DNA of 64,000 nt from assembly GCA_965153455.1 (NCBI GenBank), contig OZ234496.1, forward strand, positions 13,384,304-13,448,303. The letters are read 5' to 3'. This document shows, in pieces, positions 47,421 to 59,267 of this stretch (positions are counted from its first letter, which is position 1; the number at the start of each line of letters is the position of its first letter). This DNA is from Sphagnum compactum. Lineage: Eukaryota; Bryophyta; Sphagnopsida; Sphagnales. The notes beneath the pieces were generated by a model. The model saw only the letters and a list, made by a program, of their open reading frames with translations, did not search any database and was not told the DNA's origin. Both the position numbers and the translations under genes were made by a program.

Positions 47421-50340
47421 TGATGTACAAGAATTTTTTGTATAACAAAGACCAAACTTCTTGATGACCATGAAGATGAAATTGCTTTCTTTAAAGAGCT
47501 TTTTGAACATGTTGTAATTCATGTAGGCTAAACTTGAGCAATCTCCAAGTATTCAACTTGCACATGTACATATCTTTTTCTAATTTGACTTGAAAGTTAT
47601 ACCAAAAGAAGATTAAAAAATAAATAAATTATTATAAATATTACTTGTCAAGGTTGGTATAAAAGTTTCAAAACCAATATTGTTACTTGTGTGCAATGTT
47701 CTAACTTGTGTGCATAAATGATATTAGCCTTGTTCCTAAATTCAAACACAAAAAATATAGCCAAATTTGATTAGTATCATTTTCTTTAAATTTTTTGAAA
47801 CATAGACCCTATTAGTATCAATAAAATGTGATACACACCCAACACTAGTTTCCCCTCTATGGGGGATAGGCATGTTGTATGCTAGTTTCACTTTATGTTC
47901 AACTAGTTCCATTTGTGATGTAAATCAATGGTGGGGAACATTCCTGGGATCAACGATAGGGAAAATTGGTTACACTTTGGAATCGACCATGGTAGTTACT
48001 ATAGTTCTAGGGAGGCCTATTGAAATTAGTTGACCTTGAAGTCAATGGACGAGGGATCAAGTTAGGCAACATAACCTTGAAGACATTTTGCCACTTTTGA
48101 AAGTCTTTTTTTCTATTGTGTTTCCTTTCATTAAAACATGATCAATTATTTTGCTTCTATTTTACTATGTAAACTTTTTTTTGAACAACACATTCTCCCG
48201 ATGGGCTAAGATACTATATAAAAATAGAAGGGAAATGATTCTTTTATGTGGAGAAAACATCACAAGTTCACATCTTGATTTAAAGTTACAACTTATGATA
48301 TAACATTTCAAAGTGTTTCAAACGAACATCTTATTTATTCCTAGCTTCAAATTGTTTTAATCCAATGCCATTTTGTAGCATTCCTATTTGTTAACTTTCT
48401 CTTCAAATGTTCAACATTGGGATAGGTGAAAAAAATGTGCATATCATATTTTTTGAATAATTTGGTCAAACAAGTTTTATGAAATTGTAAAGATGTGGGT
48501 TAAGTTTTTGACTTGAACCTCACAAATTAATGCCTTAAAAACATTTTCAACACAATATAATATCAACCCTTTCAACATTAAGTTACTAGTACCAAGAAGA
48601 ACACGACATCCATGATGTCCCCATCCCAACATATGTATCATCAATTAGACATTAGCCCCAACATTTTTACCTTGCTTTAGCAACGATGAAAAACATATTA
48701 TTGTCATCAAGATTCATTGTAAACATGGTGATGGAAACAAAGTTGCGACCTTGCTAAAATTCAAGATTAGCAAATGCATTGCAAGATAAAGCCTTGTTGC
48801 AATTGAAGCTCACCAAAGGTGTTGAGGGAGTCCTGATGGTGACAAAATAATAATCTTGCTGAAATCCGCACTATATGTTTTCATTTTTCTTGCCACCATT
48901 TTCTTGTTTCCAACTTGTGGTCCATTCCGCATTGGTGTTTCCTTTCTCTTGCATCATATTTGTTTTTAGGAGCTGGAAGCAAACGAGGAGTAGGAATTCA
49001 AGAATTCATAATCGGAACTAACTTTAGCAAGTTGTCTAATTGGTTGACAATTATAAAAACAAAATTTCCTTTTTTTGTTGTATTTTTTGGCCAAAACTTT
49101 TTCCTTTGTATGGTTTTGTTGCCTTCCTTCCCTTGCTTTCACTTTGTACTTATTTCAATACAAATTGTGAGGTAGAAAGAAAGGGAATGTGGTTTCTATG
49201 TGCATGATGCAAGGGGGCCATTGGTGAACAAATGGGGAGAGTGGTTTCTTTGGTTATGTGACAATTGTGGGGGTTACCATAGTTGTATGGTTGTTTTAGC
49301 TTCCTTGGGAAAAGAAAATAAGAAAGAGGAAGACGTGGCAAAAAAATTGGAGATGAATGCAAATGAGCCTCGATATTGTGATTGTTGGAGGGGACAAACT
49401 TATTGCAAATGACATACTTGATTTGTGATTGGCAAACTCTCTGACAACATGTTTTTATTGAACACTTTCCACCAATGTGGTGGAAATGCTCTAACATCAA
49501 TAGTTCTTCACTTTGAGTTTTGTAATATATTTTCCTTTGTGACTATAGTAGTGAAATTATGTTGAACTTTAAGTTGCGTTATGGCTAATAGACTTAAATA
49601 TGTTTTGTAATGCATTCTTGAAAACATTAACTTGTAGTACATTATGAAGATTGACGAAAATGATTGCGTAATATGGAATGTTATCTTTGAAAAGGTTTTT
49701 AAAGATGAAAATTTCATTCACAGCCCATGTTACCTAGAAATAACTCAATCCTTTAAGTTCAACATCTTCTCATTTTATTTAGTTTTTCAAATTTGAATTA
49801 TAATATTCAAACCCAAGTTTCAATAGTTTGCACTTTGACAATTATATGTTTTTTGAAGGTTTGTATGTTAAGTAAGGATCTCAAGTTGTTCTTGTGTGGC
49901 TTTTGCCAAATCTTAAACATGCATTTTTCACAATTCCATTCTTGTGCCAAAGAATTTGCACTTATACATATGACAACATTGATCCATGGCTTGGAACTTC
50001 ACCAAAAACCTATCTGACCATTGTTGGTGAAAATTCTTAAATTGATTTTGTTATTTAAATAATGTTTGGGAATAGCTTGCTTATGTTAAGTGGTAGAGTA
50101 TCCAAAAAATCAAATTCAAGTGTTGAACCACAATTTTAACATAACCAACTGCAATGACTTTGCAAACTTCCGTCCACATAAGTTTTTTCAAACTTTTTTA
50201 TGGTGCAATATGTGTATATATATAATCCCCTATGGTTTGCCCAAAGTCCTCCACTTCTCACCTGTATAGGTGGGCCAAAGGGGGAGGCATTCCATCTTTC
50301 CATAGAATCTTCTATTTTGGGGAGCCTCCATAGTTTCAAC
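47421..50340. other. No gene recognised
   Basis: AT-rich sequence. Frames such as 48915-49175 (hydrophobic) and 49200-49412 (Cys/Trp-containing) on the plus strand have no family resemblance that I can see, and no splice context. Nothing else is visible. Confidence 0.45.
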
Positions 50341-50351
50341 TTTTTTTTTTG

Positions 50352-50548
50352 GTGATGGGCCAATCAAATTGGCTCATTGCAAAAAAAAGTAGTTGGACTT
50401 GTGAGGCACCCCCAACTAATTAATATGAAACAAAATTAAGTACCTCACACTAATATGTTATGTTAGTGTGATCCATATTGATTAGTTAGGGGTCCTTCTC
50501 AAGTTCAGAATTGTTTATTTCAATGAGCATGTTTGTTTGGCCCAACAC
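50352..50548. mobile_element. Foldback element 3: 197-bp near-palindrome, MITE-like
   Basis: The ends are gtgatgggcc and ggcccaacac, a terminal inverted repeat of 9 in 10. The two arms pair nearly throughout: ggctcattg with caatgag, gtt(g)gacttg with caagttc, cccccaactaatta with a tgattagttagggg-type inverted block, and cacactaa (50446-50453) with ttagtgtg (50463-50470) around a 9-base loop. A related small hairpin, gatgggcc...ggcccatc, lies at 51027-51051. Such a transcript would fold into one long stem. Confidence 0.65.
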
Positions 50549-51743
50549 AATTTTTTAAAAGCTTTGGAGACTCCAAACATAAAAACATATAAGTCCCAAT
50601 ATTGGCCCGCCTATCTAAGTTGCAAGAGGACAACATTGGGCAAAGCATATGGCACAAAGTGAGGTGCTATAGGAAACATGTTGGGGAAACACATTGAGAG
50701 CTTGGGAAAGATGTTAGGAACTTGGTGGGAACAGATTGCAAACAACCAAAATTCAAAAACTTCAACATTGAAAAATTATTTATCGAATTACCATTTATTT
50801 TGGAAACATGAAGGAACAATCTATGAGACTACATCCCTGAGAATAGTATAGTGCAATTCTAGAGACATTCCACACAAAGAAAAAAGTGGTCCAAAATCTT
50901 TGCAACATAGAAACCTAAGGCCAATCAGCCACATTTTGAGGCACATCACATCTTCTAGAACTATGTGTGATTCACATGAAATAGTTGTGGGGACACCCCA
51001 AGTTCAAGTTTAATGTTTTTGTTGATGATGGGCCTCTTTAATTGGCCCATCACCACACCAGATTTAAAATTAAAAAAAAATCACACTACAATGCAACAGT
51101 GTCCTTTTTGTTTCACAGTTTAAAAAAAGAATTCACATTCTTCATAGTTCTTTTTTTTGCATGTCTAAAAATTGCCAATTGAATTCTGCACAAAACTGGA
51201 CCCCTTCACTAATCACACTACAAGACGCCAGAATGAACTACCAGTCTAGCACTCACTTGTGCACCATGGGGGATGCATGATGTGTGATGGATGATGTGTG
51301 GACAGGAAACACTTTTTCGTTGTATTCCTGTCCCATAGGTAATCATAGTAGCAAACTTTTATGTAGGATGCAGGCCAATGTGGGGGGGGCCTTCATGGGG
51401 TATCCCCCAACCTTTGGGCCTCAAGAACTGTAAAGCATAAGGGCAACCTGATATGTATACCTTATGAGAAGTGGTGAAGCATTGGCAGACGTTTCCTAGT
51501 CTATTTGGAAGGCACATTATATCCATGATTCTTTGTCCTAGAAAAGAGGAAGGATCCTAAACCTATTCCTTCAGATGAGAGAGGAATTAGTCCTACTTGT
51601 GTATTGTAGGTGTAAGATCCAAGTCTTAAAGAGTAAGCATAAGAACCCTCCCTTGCCTTTCCTATGCTTCGTGATCTGTGTATGTTTAGGTTTGTAATAA
51701 CACTCACCTCATGCTTTAAGATGGTAAACCCCAAGGGCAAGGT
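50549..51743. other. No gene recognised
   Basis: AT-rich sequence with a short hairpin at 51027-51051 related to foldback element 3. The minus-strand frame 51501-52004 overlaps the tandem repeat at 51744-51823 and has no domain; I do not call it a gene. Confidence 0.45.
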
Positions 51744-51823
51744 CATTCCCAAAATGCAGAGGTCTGGACTCCAGGGCTGGGGACATTCCCAAAATGCAGA
51801 GGTCTGGACTGGAGTCCTAAGCC
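51744..51823. repeat. Two tandem 40-bp units
   Basis: The block cattcccaaaatgcagaggt plus ctggact occurs at 51744-51770 and again at 51784-51810, identical over 27 bases, with unit length 40. A very recent local duplication. Confidence 0.75.
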
Positions 51824-52147
51824 TTTCATTTGGGGTATGCCCCACCCTAAGGCTGTACCCTCTAGGCCAAAATTCCCTCCCACTATATACTAGGCATTCA
51901 TGGAAATAAAGGTGCACTCCACATATACATACACTGGGAAATTTCTGGGAGTGCTTTAGGGGTTCAAAAATAAATAAATTGTTCAAATTGAAAAACCAAG
52001 ACAAAAGCAGCAGTCTGTGTGCATGCTTTGATTTGTCAGAGGGTGGTGGTGTTGCGCCTGCACTGCTTGATTCGTCATCTGATTATCATTATGATTCTAC
52101 AGAAGTTGACATGAAAATTTGGAAATGAAGAAAAACTGCAAATATTA

Positions 52148-52412
52148 TTGTAATTTCCCAATAGTGTTCATTCCTAATATATTAGATTTCTCATTTATAT
52201 TGTCTAGAAATATGATAGACTATAATTGAACAATTTGACATATAAAAAATTGAAGGTCATAAATTAGATAGAAAAAAATTGAAGGTCATATTCTAGATAG
52301 AAAAAAGTTATTACCAACTCCCCAATAAAAAAGAAGAAGTGCATAAATGTTTTCTAGAATTCTAGATTGGAGCAAGGATAGCCCTAGTTGTAATTTCCCA
52401 ATAGTGTTCATT
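52148..52412. repeat. Short direct repeats
   Basis: A 25-base repeat containing gtaatttcccaatagtgttc occurs at 52148-52172 and 52388-52412. Between them, about 52245-52305, a unit with aaattgaaggtcata and agatagaaaaaa occurs twice in tandem. Confidence 0.6.
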
Positions 52413-52659
52413 TACTTCCAATATAACAATAACTCTTCTAGCTGTTCACTCAGACACCTAGAAAACAACAACAACAAAAATTCATAATAAATTGAGATTC
52501 TCAATTACAGGAAAATTCTAGCAAGTAGTATTCATGTCATAATGTTATGAGTATTACTTAAGTGAGAGAGCATTTATTGTATCTACAAGTCAACTCTGGT
52601 GATTGCCATAAATGAACTGGCCATGTCTTCACTGCTCCATGCCGTCTAGTCCAGCAATT

Positions 52660-52688
52660 TACTACTACTACTACTACTACTACTACTA
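52660..52688. repeat. (ACT)n microsatellite
   Basis: About nine to ten uninterrupted act triplets. Confidence 0.9.
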
Positions 52689-52699
52689 GGGTAACCCTA

Positions 52700-55600
52700 A
52701 ACCCTACTCCTGCCTGCTTCCCTGCTAGCCTATGTACAATGGGTGAAAGTCAAACTTCCAAAGCTGAAGGTGCAGAGTTGCTACTCAAATAGAAAGCCAC
52801 CCTTTTACTTGAATTGCTGTGATCTTCCCTGGCTTATAATTCTCAACTCCAGAAAGCCGAGTGTAGCTGGTACTTTTATATACTAGGGTACCATATATAT
52901 CTCTACTTCCTTATGGACGAGGTAACCCATGGGTGTGTACAGGTTATGGATAATAGTTGAGCTGTTTTGGCACCTCGATTTATCATCATCATTGTCACGG
53001 CCACAATGAAAGATGGATGATGGTAAGTGGTCAGGAAACAATTTTCTGTTGGGTTCCAGTTCCCTAGCTAACCATGGTGGTTAGCTCAGTTGCTTTTTTT
53101 AAAGAAAAAACTACCTACTTACTAACAGGTTGTTAGTAGGTAAGTAATAAAAACAGTCCTTCTCTATGTATAAACCATCTACTTACCTAGTGGTTACCTA
53201 TTTTCCTACCTATCTAGCTATATATGAGACCTTGTCTTACAGAATTGGTTACCAAGGTGAAACCAAGTATTAACTCTATGAAGGTTTATCGACAACTGAG
53301 TAATAACAGGCATCCAGTGGGATGGTGCCTTCGTGGGTGCTGGTTCACTGTGGCCCATGCCTTGACCATTCACGATAACCAGTGCACTCGAGCTGGTTAT
53401 CACATAACTATCCCTTTTGAGAATTGAGATGCCCTCTTTTCATCCATGCTCTGAGAGAGAGAGAGAGAGATTATGAAGTATTCATCCAAGAAACAAGGTT
53501 CAGGAATCATACCTAGGGTGGTTAACTTGTGTTAACTAGCAGGGTTGTTAATGAAACAAAGGTCAAAGGTTATGGGTTGTAACTTGTTACCTTGCAGCCA
53601 ATCATAACCTCGAGATTCTCATGCACATGAGATGGCTGCATATTCCACTCTGAGTGTGGGGGGGGGGGCGGGGGGGGCGGGCGGGAAGAGAGGGAGAGAG
53701 CAAGAAAAAGAGAATGAGACTTTACTAAAATTCTTCCGTCACATGAGACTAAAATTATACAGTCTAAAATGGACTTTCCTTTGGATTCCAAAAATTGATG
53801 GATAAGTTTTTCAAATGGTTTGCACATTCCATGCAAAAAATTCAATCAGGTTTTGTGAAATCCATTCAGTTTTTGTTGTTTTGCTTTTTTTTGTTTTGGG
53901 TTCAGAAAATTGCAGTTTTTCTGAGAGTTTTTTTCCCCTTTTTCTTGGGCATTTATTAGTATATATATTTGACAAGAGTACATACTTTTTCTCTGAAAAT
54001 ATGTATATCATGTATATATACAATGTGACAATAATGGTACAGGTAGAGAGACTTCAGAGTTTGGGTGGAAAGTTTTGTCTTTTGTCTTTTTTTCTTGAAA
54101 GGAAAAAAAAAAAGGCTTTATTCCAAAGAGTCTGGAAATGGTGGAAAGTTTTTGTTTACAAAACCTGTCTGAATTGTGTGATCATAATGTAAAGCACAAT
54201 TGTCGTGCAAAAATGTCAAAAAAGAATGCAATAGAAAGCAGACCACAGTTCTAAACCACAAAAGCATGAGCCAACCCACACAAGGTTTCAAATTGCAAAG
54301 TTTCTATTACCCCCAAAAAAGAGAGAATTGTGGGTAATATTGGTGTTTGTAGTGACTTAATAGTATACCCAGTCCCAGCAAAACCCCAATTCTTTTGGGG
54401 GTTTACCAGGGAGGTTTGAACCAGCTTAGGGTGGGTATTAGAAATTGACCAAACCCCATTGGGTATCAGGCCGAGTATCAAAGTTGATAATCATGGGCAT
54501 GAAAAAACCAAATACCTTGTTATTATATGTAACCAAGCTTCTCAAAAAAAAAAGTTTTGGACAAAGTCAAATAATCGCCTAGAACACTGCTAGGTCTTTG
54601 CTGCTTGTTTCATGAAACCCGGAAGTTCTTCGATTTTGAAATTATTCAAATACCCAGAACCAGTGGGTATTAAAAAGTCAAATATCCACCCGGCACGGGT
54701 TTGAAGAACCAATGTTGGCCAGGTTAGGGTTCTTTAGACGAGTCTAAAGTTTTTTTTAATATAAAACAGATGACGGTTCTGGCTTTAAGAAAAAACATTC
54801 TAAACATTAAAACACATTGGTTCCCAGGATGGGCCCTGGGCTTGCCTGTTGAAAGAGCATCTTACACAACTTTTGAGTGACCTTTCCTTTCCTTTCCTCA
54901 TGTAGCCAAAACAAAATCCTACTTGTGTTATGTACCTAAGTGGGTTGCTAATGGAGGGAAGGCCAGAAGAACCATTCCTTGTCAATTGTGTACTCAATCA
55001 GCTACTCGAAAATAACTTAAATCCAAGTAAGTTATGTCCAAAAAAAAACCGTTGGTTCAACTTGGCATATTGCTAGCAACCTTCGGCCCCCCCCCCCCCC
55101 CCCCCCACACCCTTCAGCCCCTCCCCCCAATCCCCAAATGAATGATTAAATGCTAAGGAGATCTTGAAGTTTGAAAGTAGATTTTGTTTCTTCCAACAAT
55201 GAGCGCCACAAATGTCACTCCAGGCAAGGTCATTACTGCCACTCATGTCTCCGTAACTGTCAAACTACCTAAACCTTGGTTTAGTTAGGTTTATAGGTTT
55301 TACACAGCACTCCCATCCCCCTCCCCTCCCTCTACCCCCATCAAAGCTCTTCCTCTCTCTCTCCCTCCATTGTTTTTGGAGATTTGTTTGGATGCGTCTT
55401 GTTCCTGAAGAAGAGAAATTACACAGTTCAATTCAATTTTAAACTGTTAGTTCTCTCAAGATAACTTAGAAAACAACTTCTGTAATGATTTCTTTCTACA
55501 GTTCAAAATTAACAAACACAATTATAATGATCCCTTTCTACCATTTCCATTGGTCCTCTAAAATTCCCACACACGTACCAAATATCATCTACATGTTTAA

Positions 55601-58195
55601 CAATTAGTTCACTTAAGATAACTAAGGAAATAAAATTCAATCCAGCAATTTCATTGGCCATAACACTGTTTCTGCACACCTACACACAAACCTATTGAAT
55701 GCCCTCTGTATATCAATATTCATACACTAGGCATAGGATATAACCCTTGTCTGTAACCCAATAGGGTTAGGATAGAGAGGCCAGTCATAGTACACTTAAG
55801 GTAGGGTTTCTCACCGTTTTGGCAGGGGGGCCCATTGTTTATGGTGTCCAAAGAATAGATGGAGCCCTCCTTTTTGTGCATCTATGGCACTAAAAATCAG
55901 CAAAAAATGGACTAGAGGCAAAAAAGTTATAGCCCCCCAAAGTAGGGGGGAGGTCATTTTTGTAGAAAATTCTCAATTGAATAACTCACAATCTATTTCT
56001 GAACTCCTCAAAAAATTCTTAAATTTTACTTTGCTGGCTTTAGAGTTACGAGATGATTTAAAGCTTAAGATGGTGATTTCAAAGTAGTTTGAACCAAAAA
56101 AAAAAGTGAAAATTATGCACTGATGAAGTAGGAGGGGTCAAAATGACGGAAAAAAAAAAGCGCGTTTTGCAATTTGAAAGAACATATTTCTTTCACTGCT
56201 CTTTTTGGGCTGCTCCTTTGGCTTTGCATTTCAAAGACGATTTGTAATGCTTGAGAAGGCGCTCCTATAACATTTTAAATCACTCAAAATGGAGAAGAAT
56301 TGAGAAAGATTGCCAAAGTGTTCGGTGATAGGCTAGTTTTCGATGATGGGCCAGTTTACCCTAATGAAATTAAAAAAAGAGAGTAGATATTTAAGTTGCC
56401 AACTGCCCAGGAGTAATTGACTCTTCTTGGAAACCCCTAATTGTACCCCCCGATTGGTGGGTGTACCCATTACTACCAAGGAGTCAAAAGAATGATACAA
56501 AGCACAATGTCAATGCAAATCATAATAATGTCATATGCTTCCCAAGTTACAAACCAGAGTCCCAGTGGTTTTTTTTTAATGAATTTTTTTTAATGTAGCC
56601 CAAGTGGCGATCATCCATAGGAAGATGTAGAAAAAAATGGCAACCATCCCTATGAAGATTGAGCCAAATCTGGCTATTAAGCCTAGGATATGAAGTAAAA
56701 ATCTTTTAATCAACCTTCTATATTTGTGGCTACACACGTACTCAACACCAAATATAGAAATCATATAGATTTTACATTTTTTTTCCCCCTCACTTTCAGC
56801 AAATTCATTTTATGTCGGAAATATATATATATATATACTCTTATTTATTTAAAAAATTTAGTGTGAAAATTCGCCAAGATAAAAAAGGCTGAACCAGATG
56901 GATAAAATGTATGACTCCTCCTTGTCAACCTTTTGAAATATACTTACCGCGTGGACCCTAACCCACACTCGTCCAATTCAAAGCTAAATTGTGCAAATCC
57001 GCATATTTCATTCAAACAGCCCAAAGTTTGGGTAGTTTGTGTGTGCATGCTTTTTCTGCTCTCAAGACGTACCACCTATTGGGCGGTCCCCAAAGGACTC
57101 AAAAAAATTATTTTAATAAAAATGATAATAATAATATTTTTTGAGTCCTTTCCTCAAGAGAGAGTGAGGTATATTGTGAAGGTAAACTTCCCAATCTGCC
57201 ATTTGATTCAAGAGTGTGATTGGTCAACTATGGTTTGATGGATGAGAGTCATCCATGAGGACACTTCTGTGTACGGATAATGGCAGTGGGATGGGGGAAG
57301 TGAAGTGAATTTTTCATTTGCTAGGTCGTTAAACTCTTAGGCCAAGTTTGACAGGCCAGGATTCACGGCACCTCGATTTGAGGCCACGCAATTTGGACCC
57401 AAACAGTAACTTCAAAAGTCGACCCAAACGCGGCATTTGAACAGACCCTTCAAAGTTGAAACCAAACAGGGATCTTGTAGCCTGGATTTGACATTCCTAT
57501 CCGACGTCCTGAAAAGGGTTTCTCAGTCGTTAAGTCCGAACTTGGTACCTGGACGAGGGCCCAAGATGGCGAGAGCATATTTAGTAATAAAATGCACCTC
57601 CGCGTGAAGAAGATTCACAAAGAACTCCGTTTCTTTAACGTAGCAAGACCAAAAGTGGTCGGAGCTCAGACGACTTCATCCTTTCTTTTCTTTCATTTCG
57701 ATTTCTTTCATTTTCTTTCTCGCTTTCTCGACCAAAGAAAAAAGTTTTGAAGAAAATTTCATTCCAAGTCTCGAAACAGCAGCCCCAAAAAAGGGGGTTG
57801 GGGGGGGGGGGGGGAAAGAAATTCTCTTGCAAACATATAAGTTACAACTTACATTGTGTAATATTTAGGGTGTAATAAATAAATAAATAAACCTGCTACC
57901 CAAACTTTAGTTACCAGAACAAATTACTACAAGTTAGTATGAAGAGGTGGAAAGTTTACCGGAGGGAAATTGTTTTTTAAAAAAAAAGTAAAAAAAAAAT
58001 CGTTTCTCACCTTTTCTTTTTCACTTTAAAAGACCCAACACTTTTTCCCCTTTACTAGGACCCAAGACAGCCTAACCTACCTCATTTGCAAGGTAGGTAG
58101 TAGGCACATACATACCTACCTACCTAAAGGGCAGATAAAGGAAGGTAGGTAGATAGCTGACCTATAAGTTTGACAAGTGGAATTGTACCGTATAT
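52700..58195. other. No gene recognised; several simple-sequence tracts
   Basis: Contains (GA)n near 53452-53469, a G-rich tract at about 53658-53684, a run of 20 C at 55087-55106, pyrimidine-rich sequence at about 55310-55375, AT repeats near 56821-56837, a run of 15 G at 57800-57814, and (ggta)n/(ccta)n-like motifs near 53100-53220 and 58080-58150. A stretch at about 57340-57480 begins ggccaagtttgaca and ends aaccaaacaggg, which resembles the ends of some MITEs. Open frames are short and without domains. Confidence 0.45.
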
Positions 58196-58260
58196 CAAGA
58201 AGATCTAATTCAAGACCTGATTCAAGCAAGACGTGATTCAAGACGTGGTTCAAGACCTGC
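58196..58260 (+). repeat. Short tandem repeat of a ttcaagac(c/g)tg unit upstream of WRKY
   Basis: The unit attcaagacctg or gttcaagacgtg occurs about five times between 58204 and 58260, one copy split by an extra caag. It lies immediately upstream of the GA-rich leader of the WRKY gene, in its probable promoter or early leader. A regulatory role is inference. Confidence 0.6.
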
Positions 58261-58313
58261 CTTTGCTGCCATCTCCAAAAGTCAGCTCCCAGTCAGAGAG
58301 ACAAACAAAACGC

Positions 58314-58316
<3 letters not shown>

Positions 58317-58357
<41 letters not shown>
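58317..58357 (+). promoter_or_regulatory. (GA)n tract in the WRKY promoter or leader
   Basis: About 20 uninterrupted GA units, roughly 0.9 kb before the start codon. GA repeats near plant promoters and in 5' leaders are known targets of BBR/BPC GAGA-binding factors; that function is inferred here. A (cat)n run follows at about 58430-58451. Confidence 0.5.
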
Positions 58358-58362
<5 letters not shown>

Positions 58363-58806
58363 GGTTGGCGGTTTGGTTCTTAAAGGATCTGCCGCCGAAT
58401 GCAGTTTTGGAGCTCAGGATTTCTTCCACCATCATCATCATCATCATCATCTTGCAGCAGCAGCAGCTACACTGCATCCCATTGTGTATGTTTGTTGTTA
58501 TGGCTATTGTAGATTTTTTTGGTTTTTTTTTAAAGGAAAATAATTTAGGTGCTTTTCTTTCTTTAGAGAGCTCAAGTCTAGCCTTTTTTTTTGGACTCTG
58601 CTGAGCTTTCCATAACTTTGTTTGCTGTTCTTGTGTTTTTTTACTGTTGTTAGTTGATGTGGCTTTAGTGTTCTAGGGACTTGCTTTTTTTTTCTTTTTT
58701 TTCTTTCTTCTTTTTTTGCTTTGCTTTGCTTTGCTTTACACAAAAGAATGTGGAGGTTGTGGATGAGACTCACTCAGTTGAATAATTTTTTGTTTTATTT
58801 TAGGGG

Positions 58807-58832
58807 TACGTGTGTGTGTGTGTGCGCGCGCG
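58807..58832. repeat. (GT)n(GC)n alternating purine-pyrimidine tract
   Basis: Strict alternation of about 26 bases (acgtgtgtg... then gcgcgcgc) in the upstream region of the WRKY gene. Such tracts can adopt Z-DNA. Confidence 0.8.
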
Positions 58833-59029
58833 CTTTGGGTTGTTGGGTCTTTGTTTTTCTGCTGCTTTCTTACCCCCGTATGTCTTGCATTCTCATGTAA
58901 TTGGGAGGGAATAGAGAATTGGGAAGTTTTTAGCAAGCTGCTTGCTTGTGGTGTTGTTGAGGTCGAAGGGATTCTGGCTTTTGTTGAGGTGGGAAGAAGG
59001 AAAAACGTGTTTTGTGGTCTTTGTTTCGG

Positions 59030-59031
<2 letters not shown>

Positions 59032-59073
<42 letters not shown>
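59032..59073 (+). promoter_or_regulatory. Second (GA)n tract in the WRKY leader
   Basis: About 20 GA units ending about 195 bp before the start codon and just before two upstream ORFs. It is likely transcribed as part of the 5' leader. Confidence 0.5.
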
Positions 59074-59074
<1 letters not shown>

Positions 59075-59088
59075 CGGGGAGCTGCTTG

Positions 59089-59242
59089 ATGGTGAACTGG
59101 GACTTCGTAAATGCACCAGCATTGTAGCAGCAGTAACCTGCGGAACGACAAATATTATCAGTGGACGTGCCGGCTTCTTTGTGTTTCCGGAGGTCCTGTA
59201 AGTTCAAGGACTTCAGCAATTTGCAACTCTGGAGCTTCTTGA
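59089..59242 (+). promoter_or_regulatory. Two overlapping upstream ORFs in the WRKY leader
   Basis: The first uORF starts at 59089 and ends at TAG 59125-59127, giving 12 residues. The second starts at 59111 in another frame and ends at TGA 59240-59242, giving 43 residues and stopping 25 bp before the WRKY start. If the leader is not spliced, a scanning ribosome meets both first, so they could limit WRKY translation. A strong donor-like gtaagt at 59198 lies inside the second, so leader splicing cannot be excluded. Confidence 0.4.
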
Positions 59243-59267
59243 AGGACTTCTTCCGCTCACGGGGGTT

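Noticed and set aside
51501-52004. Minus-strand 167-codon open frame
   Set aside because: Overlaps a recent 40-bp tandem duplication and has no domain; starts and ends are arbitrary.
54405-54425. Minus-strand box-B-like ggttcaaacct
   Set aside because: 10 of 11 match only, with no box A partner and no tRNA fold.
57340-57480. MITE-like stretch (ggccaagtttgaca to aaccaaacaggg)
   Set aside because: The ends are only loosely inverted and no target-site duplication is visible; mentioned in the gap entry, not called.
58736-59219. Several frames on both strands across the GA repeat
   Set aside because: Ser-Leu or Glu-Arg repeats produced by (GA)n/(CT)n; shadows of the leader sequence.
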